DNA from: Clostridium aminobutyricum
Lineage (GTDB): Bacteria > Bacillota > Clostridia > Peptostreptococcales > Anaerovoracaceae
DNA: 64,000 nucleotides
Direction: 5' to 3'
Assembly: GCF_017255415.1 (NCBI RefSeq)
Contig: NZ_JAFJZZ010000001.1
Span: 310,001 to 374,000, forward strand
Shown here: positions 15,786-25,182 of the stretch, one piece after another
Numbering within the stretch: the stretch's first letter is position 1
Layout of the letters: the number at the start of each line of letters is the position of its first letter
Notes under the pieces: model-generated
Database searches by the model: none
The model's input: only the letters and a program-made list of their open reading frames with translations
What the model was told of the DNA's origin: nothing
Made by a program: the position numbers and the translations under genes

Positions 15786-17729
15786 ATGGGTAGCAGAGTC
15801 TTAGCAGGCAGATATGAATTACTGGAACAAATTGGTGAAGGCGGCATGGCCGTTGTATATAAAGCAAGATGCAGAGTTTTAAACAGATATGTAGCAATTA
15901 AAATTTTGAAGCCTGAATTTACGAAAGATTTAAAGCTGGTAGAAAAGTTTAAAAAAGAATCTCAGGCAGCGGCAAGCTTAGTACATCCCAATATTGTAGG
16001 AGTATATGATGTAGGGAAGGAAGGCAACATTAACTATATCGTGATGGAGTTGGTAGAGGGTAAGATCCTCAGCGACATGATTAAGGAAAATGGCCCCTTT
16101 GACTATAAGAAAGCAATTGATATCACACAACAGATCGCAAGAGGGCTGAGCTGTGCGCATAAAAATCACATTATACATAAAGATGTAAAGCCGCATAATA
16201 TCTTGCTTACAACGGATGGTGTGGCAAAAATTACGGATTTCGGTATTGCAAAATTTGTGGATAATGCCACAATAGTGGGCAATACGGATACGGTGATGGG
16301 TTCGGTGCATTATTTTTCTCCGGAACAGGCAAGAGGTGGATATGTAGATGAGAAATCAGATATTTATTCCTTGGGAATTGTTCTTTATGAAATGATTACG
16401 GGAACGGTGCCTTTTGATGGGGAAAACCCGGTTACCGTTGCATTAATGCATATTAATGATGAAATTATACCTCCTTCAAAAGTGGTAAACGGAGTACCCC
16501 CTGTATTGGAGCAAATTATTATGAAAGCGACCAATAAAATCCAGGTGAACCGGTTTAAGTCTGCGGATGAAATGGCAGATGCTCTGAAAAACGTGGATTT
16601 GATCTCCAGTATTGTGGGGGAGGCAACCTATCTGAAGGTGGGGAAAACAGAGAGGGAGCCGGAAGTCGGAAGGGATTCCGCCGCTGATGGAGAGGGGATC
16701 AATAAAGCAAAAAAGGAAAGCGCTACGGACATGAAGAAAAACGGAAAAAAGAAAGTTCGATTAAATAAGGTGAAAATTGCAGCGATCATCATCGCATTGG
16801 TTTGTGCTATTCCGGTAAGCGGGTTGATTTATGCATTGGTTTCCGGATTTGTTTCTGTCAAAGAAGTAGAAGTACCGGATTTGTCAGGACAAACGGTGGA
16901 AGAAGCGACAAAGGCGCTTGAAGATCTGGGTCTAAAGATAGAAACGGGAGATCAAGTGTACGATAGCACGTATGGTGAAGGTGAAATTGTTTCCCAGTCC
17001 CCTGAAGCTGATTCTAAGGTGAAAGAAGGTAAAACCATCACGGTCAACATAAGCAAAGGCGCCAAGGAAGGAACAATACCGAACTTAGTTGGAAAGTCTT
17101 ATGAAGATGCCGTATTCTTAATTGAAAAATATGGCTTTAAGGTAGGTTCTGTAACCACCGGCAAAAGTGAGATGCCAAAAGACGTGGTGATTAGTCAGTC
17201 CCCAGAGGGCGGAGAAGAAGCTTCACCGAGGGAGAAGATTAATTTTGTGGTAAGTGAAGGAAGAGCTGAAGGAGAAGTAACGATGCCGTCTCTTATCGGA
17301 AAGGATATCGATACGGCTACATCAGATTTACAAAAATTAGGGTTAGCTGTCGGGGATATCGGCTATGATATGAGTCAGGCCTATAACAAAAATCAGGTTA
17401 TGTGGCAGCAATACGGAGCGGATGAAACCGTTATGAAAGGAACCAAGGTAAATTTGAAAGTCAGTACAGGAACGGAGCCGGCGGGACCGAAATCAATCGC
17501 ATTAGATGTTGATTTCAGTGAAGCGAAGAACTTAGTATTTTTCTTAACGGTAACGGTTTCAGATGAAACAGGGACCTTTAATGTAATCTCCAGAGAACAG
17601 CGATTGAAGGATGATCTCGGTGAAGTAGTATCGTTTACAGGCACCGGACAGGGAACAGTAACCGTTATATTCGATAATGATGTTGTGATGAAGAAAAGTG
17701 TAAACTTTAATACCGGAGAAATTAATTAA
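15786..17729 (+). CDS. prkC: PASTA-domain Ser/Thr protein kinase (PrkC/StkP type)
   Basis: The 647-residue protein has a cytoplasmic kinase domain (about 1-270; glycine loop GEGGMAVVYKA, catalytic-site Lys39), a basic linker, one membrane segment (about 331-353) and three extracellular PASTA repeats (about 358-560) followed by a C-terminal beta-rich tail. PASTA domains bind muropeptides, linking cell-wall state to phosphorylation. The catalytic loop reads HKDVKPHN (131-138) instead of the usual HRD; the Asp is kept but the Arg that contacts the phosphorylated activation loop is Lys. The stop overlaps the start of rsgA by one base. Confidence 0.95.
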   Translation: MGSRVLAGRYELLEQIGEGGMAVVYKARCRVLNRYVAIKILKPEFTKDLKLVEKFKKESQAAASLVHPNIVGVYDVGKEGNINYIVMELVEGKILSDMIKENGPFDYKKAIDITQQIARGLSCAHKNHIIHKDVKPHNILLTTDGVAKITDFGIAKFVDNATIVGNTDTVMGSVHYFSPEQARGGYVDEKSDIYSLGIVLYEMITGTVPFDGENPVTVALMHINDEIIPPSKVVNGVPPVLEQIIMKATNKIQVNRFKSADEMADALKNVDLISSIVGEATYLKVGKTEREPEVGRDSAADGEGINKAKKESATDMKKNGKKKVRLNKVKIAAIIIALVCAIPVSGLIYALVSGFVSVKEVEVPDLSGQTVEEATKALEDLGLKIETGDQVYDSTYGEGEIVSQSPEADSKVKEGKTITVNISKGAKEGTIPNLVGKSYEDAVFLIEKYGFKVGSVTTGKSEMPKDVVISQSPEGGEEASPREKINFVVSEGRAEGEVTMPSLIGKDIDTATSDLQKLGLAVGDIGYDMSQAYNKNQVMWQQYGADETVMKGTKVNLKVSTGTEPAGPKSIALDVDFSEAKNLVFFLTVTVSDETGTFNVISREQRLKDDLGEVVSFTGTGQGTVTVIFDNDVVMKKSVNFNTGEIN

Positions 17730-18595
17730 TGGAAGGAATCGTTGTGAAAGGAATCGGCGGCTTTTATTACGTAAAAGCAGAAGGCCAAGTCATTCAATGT
17801 AAGGCACGAGGAATTTTTAAAAAAGATGGTATTAAGATTGCAATTGGAGATTTAGTCCGTATTGAACTCAATGAGGGAAGTGATGCAACAATCACTGCAA
17901 TACATGAAAGAAGAAACTGTTTTATCCGGCCTCCGATTGCGAATGTGGACTGTTTTGCCGTAGTAATGGCGGCAGCAGACCCTGAACCCAATCTTGCTAT
18001 TATTGACCGATTTTTAGTGATGGCAGAAAAAAGTAATATGGACGTCATTTTATGCATCAATAAGGTGGATATAGCGAAGCCTGAAATGATCAATCGATTA
18101 AAAAATATATATGAAGATATCTATCCGATGGTGTTTTTAAATGCAAAAACTGGGAGTGGTATTGATGAATTAAAAAAGTTGATGACCGATAAGAAGTGCG
18201 CTTTGGCAGGGCCTTCCGGTGTCGGCAAATCGACGATTTTAAATGCGCTGGAACCAAAAGTTACGGTAGAAACCGGAGAAATCAGTGAAAAGACAAAAAG
18301 AGGGAAACATACTACCAGACATGTTGAAATCTTTGATACAGATTTCGGAGCGTTAGTATTTGACACGCCGGGTTTTACTTCTTTTGAAATTCTTGAAGCA
18401 GAAGAAGAGGAACTACAGCAGTTCTATCCGGAAATGCTTCCTTATCTGGGCGGATGCAAATATGATAATTGCAGGCATATAAAAGAACCGGAATGCAGCG
18501 TGCTGGAAGCCGTGGAAGACGGCGCTATCAGTCAATCAAGGTACAACTCGTATGCAGAACAATATAAAGAAATCAAGGAAAAGAAGAAGTATTGA
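17729..18595 (+). CDS. rsgA: Ribosome small-subunit assembly GTPase RsgA
   Basis: The 288-residue protein has an N-terminal OB fold, a circularly permuted G domain (NKVD before GPSGVGKST, then DTPGF) and a C-terminal zinc site GGCKYDNCRHIKEPEC. It checks late 30S maturation. The ATG overlaps the stop of the kinase gene, so the two are probably translationally coupled; this gene order is widespread in Firmicutes. Confidence 0.96.
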   Translation: MEGIVVKGIGGFYYVKAEGQVIQCKARGIFKKDGIKIAIGDLVRIELNEGSDATITAIHERRNCFIRPPIANVDCFAVVMAAADPEPNLAIIDRFLVMAEKSNMDVILCINKVDIAKPEMINRLKNIYEDIYPMVFLNAKTGSGIDELKKLMTDKKCALAGPSGVGKSTILNALEPKVTVETGEISEKTKRGKHTTRHVEIFDTDFGALVFDTPGFTSFEILEAEEEELQQFYPEMLPYLGGCKYDNCRHIKEPECSVLEAVEDGAISQSRYNSYAEQYKEIKEKKKY

Positions 18596-18639
18596 GCTTG
18601 TTTGATATAGGATAGGCAAAAGGAAGGAAAAAATAAATT

Positions 18640-19296
18640 ATGATCAGATTAGCCCCATCAATATTATCCGCGGATTTTTCCTGTCTTGGGGAACAGGTTG
18701 GAATCATTGAAAAAGCCGGAGCACATGTCATACATATTGATGTAATGGATGGACATTTTGTACCCAATATCAGTTATGGCGCTACGGTGATGAAAAGCCT
18801 TTGCGGCAAAACCAAACTGCCTTTTGATGTACATTTAATGATTGAAAATCCGGATCGGTATATAGCAGATTTTGTTACGGATCAGACTGAATTTATTGTG
18901 GTTCATCAAGAAGCCTGTCCTCATCTTCATAGAACGATTCAATATATAAAGTCCTTTGGCGTGAAAGCTGGCGTAGCCATTAATCCGGGCACTTCGCTGA
19001 GTACGCTGGATTTTATTTTAGAAGAAGTGGATCTGGTTTTAGTCATGTCAGTCAATCCGGGATTTGGCGGACAGAAATATATTCCTTCGGCATTGGCTAA
19101 AGTAGAAGCACTGAAGCAAATTAAAGAGTTGCATAGCCTGAACTATGAAATTGAAATTGACGGTGGCATCAATTTAGAAAATGTGAAGACTGTGACAGAT
19201 GCAGGTGTAGAATTAGTTGTGGCCGGCTCTTCCGTATTCGGAGCAGAAGATATCGATGCGAGAGTGAAGGAATTCTTAAAGATTTTTGAACAATAG
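18640..19296 (+). CDS. rpe: Ribulose-phosphate 3-epimerase
   Basis: The 218-residue TIM barrel interconverts ribulose 5-phosphate and xylulose 5-phosphate in the pentose phosphate pathway. Family stretches SILSADFS, HIDVMDGHFVPNIS, VMSVNPGFGGQK and EIDGGI are all visible. It follows rsgA, as in many Firmicutes, and ends the operon at a terminator. Confidence 0.96.
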   Translation: MIRLAPSILSADFSCLGEQVGIIEKAGAHVIHIDVMDGHFVPNISYGATVMKSLCGKTKLPFDVHLMIENPDRYIADFVTDQTEFIVVHQEACPHLHRTIQYIKSFGVKAGVAINPGTSLSTLDFILEEVDLVLVMSVNPGFGGQKYIPSALAKVEALKQIKELHSLNYEIEIDGGINLENVKTVTDAGVELVVAGSSVFGAEDIDARVKEFLKIFEQ

Positions 19297-19314
19297 AAAT
19301 AAAAGAAATAAAAC

Positions 19315-19364
19315 AGAGACTGTCTGACGTAGAAAATAAATTCTACAGAAAGCAGTCTCTTTTT
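19315..19364 (+). terminator. Terminator after rpe
   Basis: AGAGACTG (19315-19322) pairs with CAGTCTCT (19353-19360), with an inner GTAGAA/TTCTAC stem, then a T run. Confidence 0.8.
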
Positions 19365-19389
19365 CATGATAAAAATAGTGATACAAGAT

Positions 19390-19605
19390 AATGTATTTGG
19401 ATTGCCAGTGCCGAAAGATATTTTGAGAAATGTCTATCTTTTCAAATTTCGTGAGTAAAGCTTTCAGCGAGCATGAATATGCGAAGAAAAGCACTGTTTG
19501 AGCGTAGCGAGTTTGCTTTTCTACCTGAAAGCTAAGAACGAAATTTATAAAAAGATTCATTTCGAAAACCGATCTTGAGACATTGGCTGTCCAAATAAAT
19601 ACATT
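19390..19605. repeat. Large imperfect inverted repeat (MITE- or REP-like)
   Basis: The two outer arms, each about 85 bases, match in inverted orientation: AATGTATTT at 19390 with AAATACATT ending at 19605, then AAATTTCGT and AGCTTTCAG in the left arm with their complements in the right arm. The centre forms a second hairpin (AGAAAAGCA with TGCTTTTCT) around a GAGCGTAGCGAG palindrome. It fills the gap between the convergent rpe and ABC-F genes. No gene is seen inside. Confidence 0.7.
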
Positions 19606-19653
19606 TCGTGTTAGTTCTTTTATAATCAACTAGATTGTTATTATATTTCTTTA

Positions 19654-21207
19654 TTACACGATTTTTAAGGTCCAATCTTCTACATTCCAGATATCTGTAA
19701 TCCAATCTTCGTAGAAAAGCGGTTCGTGGCAAACAAGAAGGATAGAGCCTTTATATTCTTGAAGGGCTCTTTTTAATTCGTCTTTTGCTTCTACGTCCAA
19801 ATGGTTGGTAGGTTCGTCGAGAATCAGCCAATTGGCTTCTTTTTGCATTAATTCACAAAGTCGTACTTTCGCATTCTCGCCTCCGCTTAATACCCGCATT
19901 TGACTTGTGATATGTTCATTTGTCAAACCGCATTTTGCCAAGGCAGAACGAACTTCTCCGTTGGTATAGGAAGGGAAACGCTCCCAAATATAATCGAGGG
20001 CCGTAATTTCGCTGTCTCTTCCCGCTTCTTGTTCAAAGTAACCCGGATATAAATAATCGCCCAGTTCAACTTCTCCGGAAATGGATTTTAATTTACCGAG
20101 AATCGTCTTTAAAAGCGTTGTTTTTCCCAATCCGTTTGTGCCGGTGATGGCCAATTTACTGCCTCTTTCGATTTCAAAATGAAGAGGTTTGGTCAACGGT
20201 TCGTTGTAACCGATAACCAAGTCGTTGCATTGTACGAGATATCTGCTTGGCGTTCTGGCCTCTTTAAACTGGAAGGATGGCTTTGGCTTTTCTCTCGGTC
20301 TTTCAATGACTTCTATTCTATCCAACATTTTTTGTCTGCTGTTTGCCATACCTCGGGTTGCCACACGGGCTTTATTTCTGGCAATGAAATCTTCCATCTT
20401 CTCAATTTCAGCCTGCTGTCGTTCATAGGCTCGTTCTTGCTGATTCGTTTTGATTTCATGCATGTGCAAGAAGTTATTGTAGTCTCCGGTATATCGAGAT
20501 AATTCTCCGTCATTGACATGATAGATGACATTAACAACGGAATTTAAAAACTCAACATCATGAGAAATTAAGATAAAGGCATTTTCGTATTCCTGTAAAT
20601 ACCGCTTTAACCATTCAATGTGTTCAAAGTCCAGATAGTTGGTCGGTTCGTCCAACAATAGGATGGAAGGGTCTTCCAGCAAAAGTTTTGTCAGCAAAAC
20701 TTTTGTCCGTTGACCGCCGGAAAGCTGGGAAACGTCTTTATCAAGGCCGATAGAAGCAAGTCCGAGACCGCCGGCTACTTCATTGATTTTTGCGTCGATG
20801 ATATAGAAACCGCTGTGCTCAAGAATTTGCTGGATTTCTCCGGCTTCTTCCATGAGTGCTTCAACATCTGATCCTTCTTCAGCCATCTGATCATACATGG
20901 CCAGCATTTTTTGCTCCAGTTCAAACATATGCTTGAAAGCTTCCCGAAGCACTTCTCGAATGGTCATACCTGCCTTCAAAGAGGAATGCTGGTCTAAATA
21001 GCCCACCGTAACATTTTTTGACCATTCTACTTTTCCGGCATCCGGTTGAATTTTACCGATTATAATATTGAGAAAGGTTGATTTCCCTTCGCCATTTGCG
21101 CCAATAAGTCCAATATGCTCGCCTTTTAATAAACGGAAGGAAGCATCTTCTAATATGGTTCGGCCTCCAAAGCCGTGAGATACATTTTCAACTATTAATA
21201 AGCTCAT
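19654..21207 (-). CDS. ABC-F family ATPase
   Basis: The 517-residue protein has two ABC ATPase domains in one chain and no membrane segment: Walker A GANGEGKST and GTNGLGKTT, signatures LSGGQ and LSGGE, Walker B LLLDEPTNYLD and LILDEPTNHLD, with the ABC-F linker rich in charged residues between them. ABC-F proteins act on the ribosomal E site, as translation factors or antibiotic-protection proteins. The C-terminal H-loop reads CHEPLFYEDW instead of SHDRYFL, as in the YbiT/YkpA-like branch. An AAGGAG site precedes the ATG. Subtype and drug link cannot be read from sequence alone. Confidence 0.88.
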   Translation of the reverse strand: MSLLIVENVSHGFGGRTILEDASFRLLKGEHIGLIGANGEGKSTFLNIIIGKIQPDAGKVEWSKNVTVGYLDQHSSLKAGMTIREVLREAFKHMFELEQKMLAMYDQMAEEGSDVEALMEEAGEIQQILEHSGFYIIDAKINEVAGGLGLASIGLDKDVSQLSGGQRTKVLLTKLLLEDPSILLLDEPTNYLDFEHIEWLKRYLQEYENAFILISHDVEFLNSVVNVIYHVNDGELSRYTGDYNNFLHMHEIKTNQQERAYERQQAEIEKMEDFIARNKARVATRGMANSRQKMLDRIEVIERPREKPKPSFQFKEARTPSRYLVQCNDLVIGYNEPLTKPLHFEIERGSKLAITGTNGLGKTTLLKTILGKLKSISGEVELGDYLYPGYFEQEAGRDSEITALDYIWERFPSYTNGEVRSALAKCGLTNEHITSQMRVLSGGENAKVRLCELMQKEANWLILDEPTNHLDVEAKDELKRALQEYKGSILLVCHEPLFYEDWITDIWNVEDWTLKIV

Positions 21208-21388
21208 TTTTTACTCCTTTTTTAATCATACAGCTAACATTCTATTGGGAAAATGCTGAAAAGTCAATCCTTGTCTTTGAAAAACAGCCACTTTTCGAGA
21301 CTCGAATTTGACAAATAAATCAAAGCTTTCCGAAGTGAAACTTTTCAACAATTAAATGTAAAAAAATAACATAAATTACAAATATGTG

Positions 21389-21416
21389 TTGACAAAACAA
21401 ATAAGAGAGTTATAAT
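21389..21416 (+). promoter_or_regulatory. Promoter of the Tad-like operon
   Basis: TTGACA (21389-21394), 16 bases, TATAAT (21411-21416). The expected transcript start is about 21423, which favours the second ATG (21459, with AAAGGA in front) as start of the first gene. Confidence 0.7.
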
Positions 21417-21458
21417 AAATTAAAAATGGAAAAAAATGTAAACAGAAAGGACGACAGA

Positions 21459-22121
21459 ATGCATCAAACGTTTCGACTTATAAAACCAATCATAGGATTG
21501 CTTCTTATTGTATTATCAGTCAGCATCATTGCTTGGTGGGAAAGTGTGGGGAGAGAGGAACTTCTTATGGAAAAGGTGTTGGTTGCAAAACAGGATATTG
21601 AAAAAGGAACAAAAGCAGAAAGAGGATTGTTTATAGAAGTAAATACGACGGAGGAAGCTACGGTGAGACATGCCTTAAAAAGTGATGATTTCCGCCGGAT
21701 AGAAGGATTGGAGGTCAAGCAGCTTATTCCTAGGAACAGCCAAATTGTTACGTCGTTTTTTGCTTTGAAAGGTTCAGAGATTAATGCAGAGCATACCATA
21801 TTTCCAATCAAAGAGGAATGGATTGATGCCAGAAGCAGTTCGTTAAGAAAAGGGGATACGATTGACTTGTATAATGCAGAAGGGAGCCTTTACATCGGTA
21901 CTTTCAAAATCGCTTTTGTGAAGGATTCCAATGAACAAGAGGTAACTGCTATGGATGGAAGTTTAGAAGGAGACAGCATCTTGGAACGGGGTTCTGCCAC
22001 TTCTATCATATGCTTCGTTGAAATCTTGGCCAGCTTGGAGGAATATAAACAAATTATAAATTATGCAGAAGGCGGAATGCATTTTCTGCTGATACAAAGA
22101 GAGGAGGGAGTGGATGAGTAA
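21459..22121 (+). CDS. CpaB-like protein with SAF domain (Tad/Flp locus)
   Basis: The protein has 220 residues from this start, with a single N-terminal membrane segment (about 7-24) and then a SAF-type domain (VLVAKQDIEKGTK followed by a beta-rich region), as in CpaB/RcpC proteins of Flp pilus systems. An in-frame ATG at 21426 would add 11 residues, but it lies about 3 bases after the predicted transcription start and has no ribosome site. First gene of an operon of ten; the stop overlaps the next gene by 8 bases. Confidence 0.7.
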   Translation: MHQTFRLIKPIIGLLLIVLSVSIIAWWESVGREELLMEKVLVAKQDIEKGTKAERGLFIEVNTTEEATVRHALKSDDFRRIEGLEVKQLIPRNSQIVTSFFALKGSEINAEHTIFPIKEEWIDARSSSLRKGDTIDLYNAEGSLYIGTFKIAFVKDSNEQEVTAMDGSLEGDSILERGSATSIICFVEILASLEEYKQIINYAEGGMHFLLIQREEGVDE

Positions 22122-22890
22122 TCTGTTTGCCTTTCATGGCATTGACCACAAGGTAGGGGTAACCATGATTGCTCAATCGGTTGCCGAATTAATTGCGCAG
22201 CATAACAGAGAACTTAACGTTTTATTGATTTCCCTGAATGGAAGGAAGAGTGATGAATATCTGAGAGAGGATGTCAAGAGCATTGATCATTTCAAATTGC
22301 AGTTAGATAGTAAATTGATCGTTGAAAAGGATTTTATGAGGGAGTGCAGATATAAAGATAATCTGTATGTATTAGGTGGAATCGCCAATGAACAGGAAGA
22401 ACGATATTACTTTCCGGAAACGGTAAAATATCTCATCACTTCGATTCAAAATGGGTTTGACATCATGATAGCAGATACGGGAAGCTGTATCGATAACGGA
22501 CTGGCTTTTGGAGCGCTTTGCGTTGCAGGTAAAAATTTTCTCATTGTGACGCAGCAAGAATCCAATTTAAAGCGCTATGAAGAACACATTCATTTGTTCC
22601 ACCATGCTGAAATAAACTTTGAGAAAATATTAATTAATCACTATCAGGAGGATGATCCATACAATCTTTCATACATCACACAACGAATTGAGGTAGACAA
22701 AGAGAAACTTTGTAAGATACAAGCTTCCAATTTCAGCAGACAAGCTGAAATCGAACATAAAACATTCATAGACTTTAAGTTTGATAAGTACACGGATGAT
22801 ATTAAGAATATCTCCAATCAAGTATTGGCTGGTTCGGGATTGCCGACTATACAACCACAAAGGAGAGGAAAATGGAAAAATTTTATCTAG
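22114..22890 (+). CDS. CpaE/MinD-like protein with degenerate Walker A (Tad-like locus)
   Basis: The 258-residue protein resembles the MinD/CpaE ATPase fold: an N-terminal AFHGIDHKVGVTMIAQSVAE stretch sits where the deviant Walker A (KGGxGKT) should be, and DIMIADTGS fits the switch/Walker B position. The second lysine and the following GK of the P-loop are lost (HKVGVT), so ATP hydrolysis is doubtful. CpaE proteins place the pilus machine at the pole. It overlaps both neighbours (8 and 19 bases). Confidence 0.65.
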   Translation: MSNLFAFHGIDHKVGVTMIAQSVAELIAQHNRELNVLLISLNGRKSDEYLREDVKSIDHFKLQLDSKLIVEKDFMRECRYKDNLYVLGGIANEQEERYYFPETVKYLITSIQNGFDIMIADTGSCIDNGLAFGALCVAGKNFLIVTQQESNLKRYEEHIHLFHHAEINFEKILINHYQEDDPYNLSYITQRIEVDKEKLCKIQASNFSRQAEIEHKTFIDFKFDKYTDDIKNISNQVLAGSGLPTIQPQRRGKWKNFI

Positions 22891-24248
22891 ATAATTTTCT
22901 GGCAGAAGGCGGACGGATAAAGACAAATAATTTTTTAAGTTTTGAATCTCTTTGCATGTTAATCAACTTGGAATTTCAAAAAGAATGGGAAGATGAAAAT
23001 GAAAACATCCAGCGGATGATTATGATCCAAAAAAATGCGATTATCGGGTATGAGAAAGAAGTAAACTTTTTTAAAAGTAAAATAAAAGCCTTTATTAAGA
23101 AAAGGAATGCGGAAAACACACCATATCCTACTTGGTATAGAAGCCTTGAGGATGCGGTTTACCATGAAAATTGGGGATTGGCAGGAATCGGAGAATGGTT
23201 TGCTCCCGGTTATGAAAATAGCAGCTCCTGTAAAGTATTAGGGGATCGAATTTATTTTCAAGAAGCCGGAAGGATGGTGTTAAAACCGCAGAAAATTTCA
23301 CAATCCAGAAGAGAACAGTTGATTCGGGCATTTCTGCTGTCCATGCCGGAAGAACGGCTGGATAAAGATTTTCATGAAATCTATACTTTAGACGGAACTA
23401 GGATCACCATATTTAGAGGAAGTTCCGTAAAAACAGGACAGGATGTCATTGTATTTAGAAGATACATCATTCCTACCTATACGTTTGAAGAGCAGGCAAA
23501 GCGAAATACGATACCGTATGAGAGTATTCCCTTATTTAAGGAGATGGTCAAATTGGGATTCAATATTGCAGTCACAGGAGCTATGAAAAGTGCTAAGACT
23601 TCATTTTTAGCCACTTGGCAGAGTTATGAAGATCCCTCACTGGAAGGTGTAATGCTCGAAACCGATCCAGAGATTAGTCTGCATAAACTGATGCCTACGG
23701 CACCCATTGTGCAGGTCTTGGCAAAGGACGAAAAATTGAAGACAATTACGTCCCATTTACTCAGAAGTGATGCAGATTATCTGATTATGGCAGAAGCCAG
23801 AGATGGTATCGCTTTGGACACGGTGCTGCGAATAGCCAGCAAAGGTACACGAAGGCTCAAGATTACCTTTCATGAAAGGAACCCGATGGATTTTCCTTAT
23901 GACATTGCCGCTGAAGTCGTATTAAGTTTAGGCGGGAATCCGGAGCTTATTGCAAAGCGTGTAGCGGGGAGTTTCGATTATATTTTTCACTTCATACAAC
24001 TAAAAGATAAAAGCCAAAAAAGATTGAAAGGGATTTATGAAATTTCATTTGATAAAGCGACAGCAACGATTAAAATAGATCCCATTTGTTTATATGAACA
24101 CAGTACGGATCGTTGGAAATGGTTTTACAGGATGAACGAAGATAAAGAAATTGCGGCAAAAGAAGAAGACGAAGAAAGCTTTTATCACTATGATTCCCTG
24201 CTCAGAGGATTAGCGAAAAGCAGAGAGGGTTCTTATGCAGACTGTTAG
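22872..24248 (+). CDS. Divergent TadA/CpaF-like secretion ATPase
   Basis: The 458-residue protein has an N-terminal domain of about 220 residues and a C-terminal RecA-like domain. The P-loop is GAMKSAKTS (236-244): Lys242 is kept but the usual Gly before it is Ala. An Asp-box-like ETDPEIS (263-269), Walker B-like YLIMAEARDG (Glu308) and His-box FHERNP follow, matching the order in TadA (GEVRGGEA, HANSP). TadA ATPases power assembly of Flp pili or substrate export at the inner face of the membrane. Confidence 0.75.
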   Translation: MEKFYLDNFLAEGGRIKTNNFLSFESLCMLINLEFQKEWEDENENIQRMIMIQKNAIIGYEKEVNFFKSKIKAFIKKRNAENTPYPTWYRSLEDAVYHENWGLAGIGEWFAPGYENSSSCKVLGDRIYFQEAGRMVLKPQKISQSRREQLIRAFLLSMPEERLDKDFHEIYTLDGTRITIFRGSSVKTGQDVIVFRRYIIPTYTFEEQAKRNTIPYESIPLFKEMVKLGFNIAVTGAMKSAKTSFLATWQSYEDPSLEGVMLETDPEISLHKLMPTAPIVQVLAKDEKLKTITSHLLRSDADYLIMAEARDGIALDTVLRIASKGTRRLKITFHERNPMDFPYDIAAEVVLSLGGNPELIAKRVAGSFDYIFHFIQLKDKSQKRLKGIYEISFDKATATIKIDPICLYEHSTDRWKWFYRMNEDKEIAAKEEDEESFYHYDSLLRGLAKSREGSYADC

Positions 24249-25173
24249 TATGATATTAATAGAGACCACGTTATATGGGGTATTTTTCATTGGATGGTAT
24301 CTCATTTACAACAAAGAAGTAACACTTTACTCCGCTCGATTAAAAATGCACTGTCGTTTAAAAGCTCGTAAAAATATGTTAGAAGGATTGAATCCCATTG
24401 AAAATCACTTTGAACAATTAACAAGAGCAACGATCAAGATAAAAGGACGTTATTTGATGCTGTTTACTATAAGTGTATTTGTTTTAGTGCTGATAGTGGG
24501 GTTTAGAAGCCTGTCTGCGTTTATGGCATTTTTATTTGCCGTATCCATCGCTTCCATACCATACATATTGTTACGCATACGCCTTGAGACCATTCGAAGA
24601 AAGAGCAGTTTTGAAGGAGAAATATTAATCAGTAATTTTTTAAATCAATATAGGGTTTCCAATTTCAATATTTATGAAGCGTTAGAAAAAGTAATTTCAG
24701 AAAGTAAAAATACAAAAATAAGCAATAAACTTATTTTGCAAATGCTCTTAGAACTTAGAGGTACTGCGAATCCGAAAGAAATAAAAAAAGCAACGGACAA
24801 GTTTAACCAAGTCATTCATACGAACTGGGCCAGGATGTTTTCCTACAATGTACGGCTGGGAGCAGAAAAAGGAATCAACGTTTCCATGGCAATAGAAGAT
24901 ATTTTAATTCAGCTTAGAGAAGCCAGGATGCTTTACGAAGAGCGGAAAAGGCTGAATTCCGAAGCAGTGAGAATTGTTGTTTACCTCATTCCTATTTTAT
25001 ATTTGTTTACGTTACTGATGTCAGTTCGTTATATTGGAATAAACCTTGGTACCTATATCCATAACCAGTTTTTTACAAAAGAAGGCTTCATCTTGCTTAC
25101 TTTGAGTGTGTCTATGTTTTTGTTCAATATCGCCTTAATTGAGATCGTAGGAAAACAGAAATTTGATTTTTAG
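24235..25173 (+). CDS. TadB-like membrane platform protein
   Basis: The 312-residue protein has about five membrane segments (near 3-20, 62-80, 85-108, 245-265, 280-303) with a cytoplasmic region of about 130 residues between the second pair and the third, the layout of the T2SSF/TadB platform domain. It overlaps the ATPase gene by 14 bases, as tadA-tadB pairs usually do. Sequence similarity to classical TadB is weak, so the call rests on topology and context. Confidence 0.65.
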   Translation: MQTVSMILIETTLYGVFFIGWYLIYNKEVTLYSARLKMHCRLKARKNMLEGLNPIENHFEQLTRATIKIKGRYLMLFTISVFVLVLIVGFRSLSAFMAFLFAVSIASIPYILLRIRLETIRRKSSFEGEILISNFLNQYRVSNFNIYEALEKVISESKNTKISNKLILQMLLELRGTANPKEIKKATDKFNQVIHTNWARMFSYNVRLGAEKGINVSMAIEDILIQLREARMLYEERKRLNSEAVRIVVYLIPILYLFTLLMSVRYIGINLGTYIHNQFFTKEGFILLTLSVSMFLFNIALIEIVGKQKFDF

Positions 25174-25182
25174 GAGGTAGAA

